A stretch of DNA of 38,231 nucleotides, from the NCBI GenBank assembly GCA_030595715.1, contig JAUVCN010000013.1:1-38231 (forward strand), read 5' to 3'. This stretch comes from Thermoplasmatales archaeon (lineage in GTDB: Archaea; Thermoplasmatota; Penumbrarchaeia; Penumbrarchaeales; Penumbrarchaeaceae). The notes under the pieces were generated by a model. The model did not search any database. It was given only the letters and a program-made list of their open reading frames with translations, and was not told the origin of the DNA. Of the stretch, positions 35,867 to 38,231 are shown piece after piece. The position numbers were made by a program, and so were the translations under genes. Positions within the stretch are counted from its first letter, which is position 1, and the number at the start of each line of letters is the position of its first letter.

Positions 35867-38231
35867 TTGGCATCAAATGATGAGAAAAGTAGCGACATAG
35901 AACATATCGAAGGGCTAGAAAACCTTTCGAAGAACGTCGCCCGCCACATGAAAAGAAAGGGGATCAAAAAGGCCACGGATCCACAGAAATTGGCTTTCGG
36001 CCCGGTAATGAGTGGAAAGGATGTTCTGCTGATAGCTCCGACCGGACATGGCAAGACCGAGGCAACGTTCGCTCCACTTTTGCAAAAGCTTCATGAAGAA
36101 GGTTCGGCAAAAGGGATCAGACTTCTCTATATTGCCCCGTTGAGGGCCCTGAACAGGGACATCCTCGAGAGGATGAAATACTGGTGTGAAGACCTTGACC
36201 TCACCATAGGGGTCAGACATTCGGATACAACACAGTCAGAGAGGAATAAACAATCCAGGAAACCACCTGATGTACTTGTGACCACACCGGAAACACTGCA
36301 GATAATGTTCACAGGCTCGAGGCTGAGAAAGGGACTTGCAAATGTCAGATACATCATACTGGATGAGATACATGAATTGTACGGGGGCGAGAGGGGGGCT
36401 CAACTGGATGTCGCCCTATCAAGGCTAGATCGGATCACGGGAATTGATGTTCAGAGAGTTGGCCTATCCGCCACCGTTGAGGATCCGAAAGATGTGGCCA
36501 GATATCTATCCGGCCCATGTAGAAGCCCCGAGATCATCATGGGAAGGGAGGAAAAGGAGTATTCTTTCACAGTTGACTCCCCTCTGACATCACTTGATGA
36601 TATCGAATGGGCCAGGACCCTCGGATGTTCTACCAAGGTGGCCGGGGTCGTTCGAAGGATCAGAGAGCTTTCGGAAGATGTGAGATCGGCACTTGTATTC
36701 GTGAATTCCCGGGACCTTGCAGAAGCGCTGACAACTAGATTGAGGGCTTACGATCCCGAACTGAAAGTAGGCATACATCATGGATCCCTGTCCAGGGAAG
36801 CCAGAATGGAGATGGAGACCGAGTTCAAGGATGGGCAGATGAAATTGATGGTCTGCACCTCCTCCATGGAACTTGGAATGGACATAGGGGTCGTGGACCT
36901 TGTCATACAGTTCAAATCACCCAAAGAAGTGTCGAGACTGCTTCAAAGGGCAGGGAGAGCCGGCCACAGGATAGGGGACATCTCGAGATGTGTTGTACTT
37001 GCAACGGAGCCCGATGATATCCTGGAGGCGGGAGTGATCGCACATCTCGCAATCGGAGGAAAACTTGAGGCAGGAAAGGCCAGGAAGGGCATACTTTCCG
37101 TTCTGGCGAACCAGGCCCTTTCCATGGCCTCCGCAGACAAGGAATATCATATCGACGAGTTCCTCGAAATGGTAAGAAGATCGTATACATTCTCGGACAT
37201 GACAAGAGAGACACTCGAGGAAGTGATCGGCTATCTACATTCATCAAGGCTCATCTACTACGAGAAGGAGACCGGAATTGTAAAGGGAGGTCGAAGGTCC
37301 AGGGAATATTTCTACGAAAATATCTCGATGATACCCGATGAGAGGGTGATGTTGATAAGGGACCTGTCCACAAGGAAGGTGATCGGATCACTGGACATGG
37401 ATTTCGTCCTGTCAAACCTGGAACCGTTCGCCAAGTTCATAGTCAGAGGCCAGCCCTGGAGGGTCGTGGATATCGGGGATGATGAGATCACTGTTGAGCC
37501 TATCACAGAGCTTGGCCCGGTCCCGGCCTGGAGTGGATCTGACATTCCCGTTCCATGGGAGGTTGGCAGGGAGGTCGGAAAGTTCAGGAAATTGATCGTC
37601 GGAGCTATTGAAAGAGGAGAGGAAGTCAAGGATATCATATCGGACCTGCCATTAAGCGAGGATGCTATTGAAGCTGTTGTCAAGATATTCTCCGAACAGG
37701 TGGAAGAAGATTTCGTAACTCCAGATTCGGATACCATCACCATCGAGATCGGTCAGGAGGGGATCGTTATCGGGAACTGCGGCGGGACCAGGGTCAACGA
37801 GACCATAGGCCGGGTGATAGCCGCACTTCTATCAGCCAAGCATGGCGGTAATGTTGTGGTCGATTATGACCCGTACAGGATCCTTCTGATGGGGGATCTC
37901 CGACTAAGGGCCAGTGATATCGAATGGGCCTTCTCCCATGCACCCACGGACGATATGGGTTACATGGTTCCGGTCCTGTTGAAGAACTCTCCACTGCTTC
38001 GATGGCAGATGCTGCATGTTGCAAAGAAGTTCGGCGTGCTGAAAGGTGACATCGATCCGAAGAAATTCCCCCTGAAGAGATTGATGTCCCGATGGAAGGA
38101 CACCCTCATCATGGAAGAGGCCACAAGGAAGATCATGCATGAGAGACTGGACATGGAACATGCCAGTGAGGTCCTCCTGTCATTGATCGAGGGCAGGACC
38201 GAATTGGTCGTTCAGAAGGTGTCTCCTCTTT
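35867..38231 (+). CDS. lhr: Lhr-type superfamily 2 helicase, N-terminal part (3' end beyond window)
   Basis: This is an ATP-dependent Lhr ('large helicase-related') nucleic-acid helicase, implicated in DNA repair or RNA metabolism in archaea. About 788 residues are present. They include Walker A APTGHGKTEATF (about residue 57), PLRALNRDI (motif Ia), DEIHELYGGERGAQL (motif II, DEIH form, about 165), LSATVEDP (motif III, about 200), the SMELGMDIG segment and QRAGRAGH (motif VI, about 359), then the winged-helix and Lhr-core domains. The frame is open to the last base, so the C-terminus is missing. The start is TTG 35867, four nt after GGAGTGA. The first in-frame ATG, at 35948, would cut the N-terminus. 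It is divergent from mutL with a shared promoter. Confidence 0.94.
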   Translation, partial: MASNDEKSSDIEHIEGLENLSKNVARHMKRKGIKKATDPQKLAFGPVMSGKDVLLIAPTGHGKTEATFAPLLQKLHEEGSAKGIRLLYIAPLRALNRDILERMKYWCEDLDLTIGVRHSDTTQSERNKQSRKPPDVLVTTPETLQIMFTGSRLRKGLANVRYIILDEIHELYGGERGAQLDVALSRLDRITGIDVQRVGLSATVEDPKDVARYLSGPCRSPEIIMGREEKEYSFTVDSPLTSLDDIEWARTLGCSTKVAGVVRRIRELSEDVRSALVFVNSRDLAEALTTRLRAYDPELKVGIHHGSLSREARMEMETEFKDGQMKLMVCTSSMELGMDIGVVDLVIQFKSPKEVSRLLQRAGRAGHRIGDISRCVVLATEPDDILEAGVIAHLAIGGKLEAGKARKGILSVLANQALSMASADKEYHIDEFLEMVRRSYTFSDMTRETLEEVIGYLHSSRLIYYEKETGIVKGGRRSREYFYENISMIPDERVMLIRDLSTRKVIGSLDMDFVLSNLEPFAKFIVRGQPWRVVDIGDDEITVEPITELGPVPAWSGSDIPVPWEVGREVGKFRKLIVGAIERGEEVKDIISDLPLSEDAIEAVVKIFSEQVEEDFVTPDSDTITIEIGQEGIVIGNCGGTRVNETIGRVIAALLSAKHGGNVVVDYDPYRILLMGDLRLRASDIEWAFSHAPTDDMGYMVPVLLKNSPLLRWQMLHVAKKFGVLKGDIDPKKFPLKRLMSRWKDTLIMEEATRKIMHERLDMEHASEVLLSLIEGRTELVVQKVSPL

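Noticed and set aside
35806-36054. N-terminal extension of mutL
   Set aside because: The extra residues are antisense to lhr, unlike the MutL family, and lie upstream of the predicted transcript start.

Overview
The window reads as a chromosomal segment of an archaeon, most likely a Thermoplasmatota lineage. Reasons: archaeal-type TATA boxes lie about 25 nt ahead of the predicted transcript starts, many of them leaving no leader or a very short one. Starts include TTG codons behind GGAGG/GGTGA ribosome sites. NreA and Lhr are present, and the 23S rRNA gene stands alone with a divergent protein gene, not a 16S gene, at its 5' side. Unlinked rRNA genes are known from Thermoplasma. The lineage call is inference.

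Layout: 1-2040 (-) is the 5' two thirds of the 23S rRNA gene, cut by the window edge. Then come hisS (+) and a 1485-residue zinc/TPR/coiled-coil protein (+). A leftward block follows: a double-FtsX permease, a PDO-fold protein lacking both CxxC sites, an M29-like aminopeptidase preceded by a riboswitch-like structured leader, and pdxS. NreA (+) faces an aminotransferase (-). Next are a 13-TM protein fused to an exonuclease/phosphatase domain (Cwh43/PGAP2IP-like layout), an M20 peptidase, a Nudix hydrolase (-) and an RsmB/NOP2-type m5C methyltransferase. Three tandem secreted, membrane-anchored paralogues (22165-25538, -) share an upstream element, and two of them carry D/E-P dipeptide repeats of different length. 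An overlapping operon (25632-30312, +) encodes a C_GCAxxG_C_C protein, a fused HyuA-HyuB 5-oxoprolinase-type enzyme and a small membrane protein with a Ca-loop-like motif and a SHOCT-like tail. An unplaced charged protein (30552-31730, +) follows.

The right end holds four leftward genes: mutL (with an intact endonuclease motif), a TlpA-like membrane thioredoxin, a strongly diverged FtsZ/tubulin-fold protein whose nucleotide-binding signature has decayed, and a pilin-like protein. lhr (+), cut by the window edge, diverges from mutL across a shared AT-rich promoter.

Most exciting candidates: the degenerate FtsZ-like gene between a thioredoxin and a pilin-like gene (31733-33905); the putative structured leader at 13257-13366; the redox-dead PDO homologue; and the membrane/EEP fusion. 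No CRISPR array, insertion sequence, prophage or convincing tRNA gene was seen.
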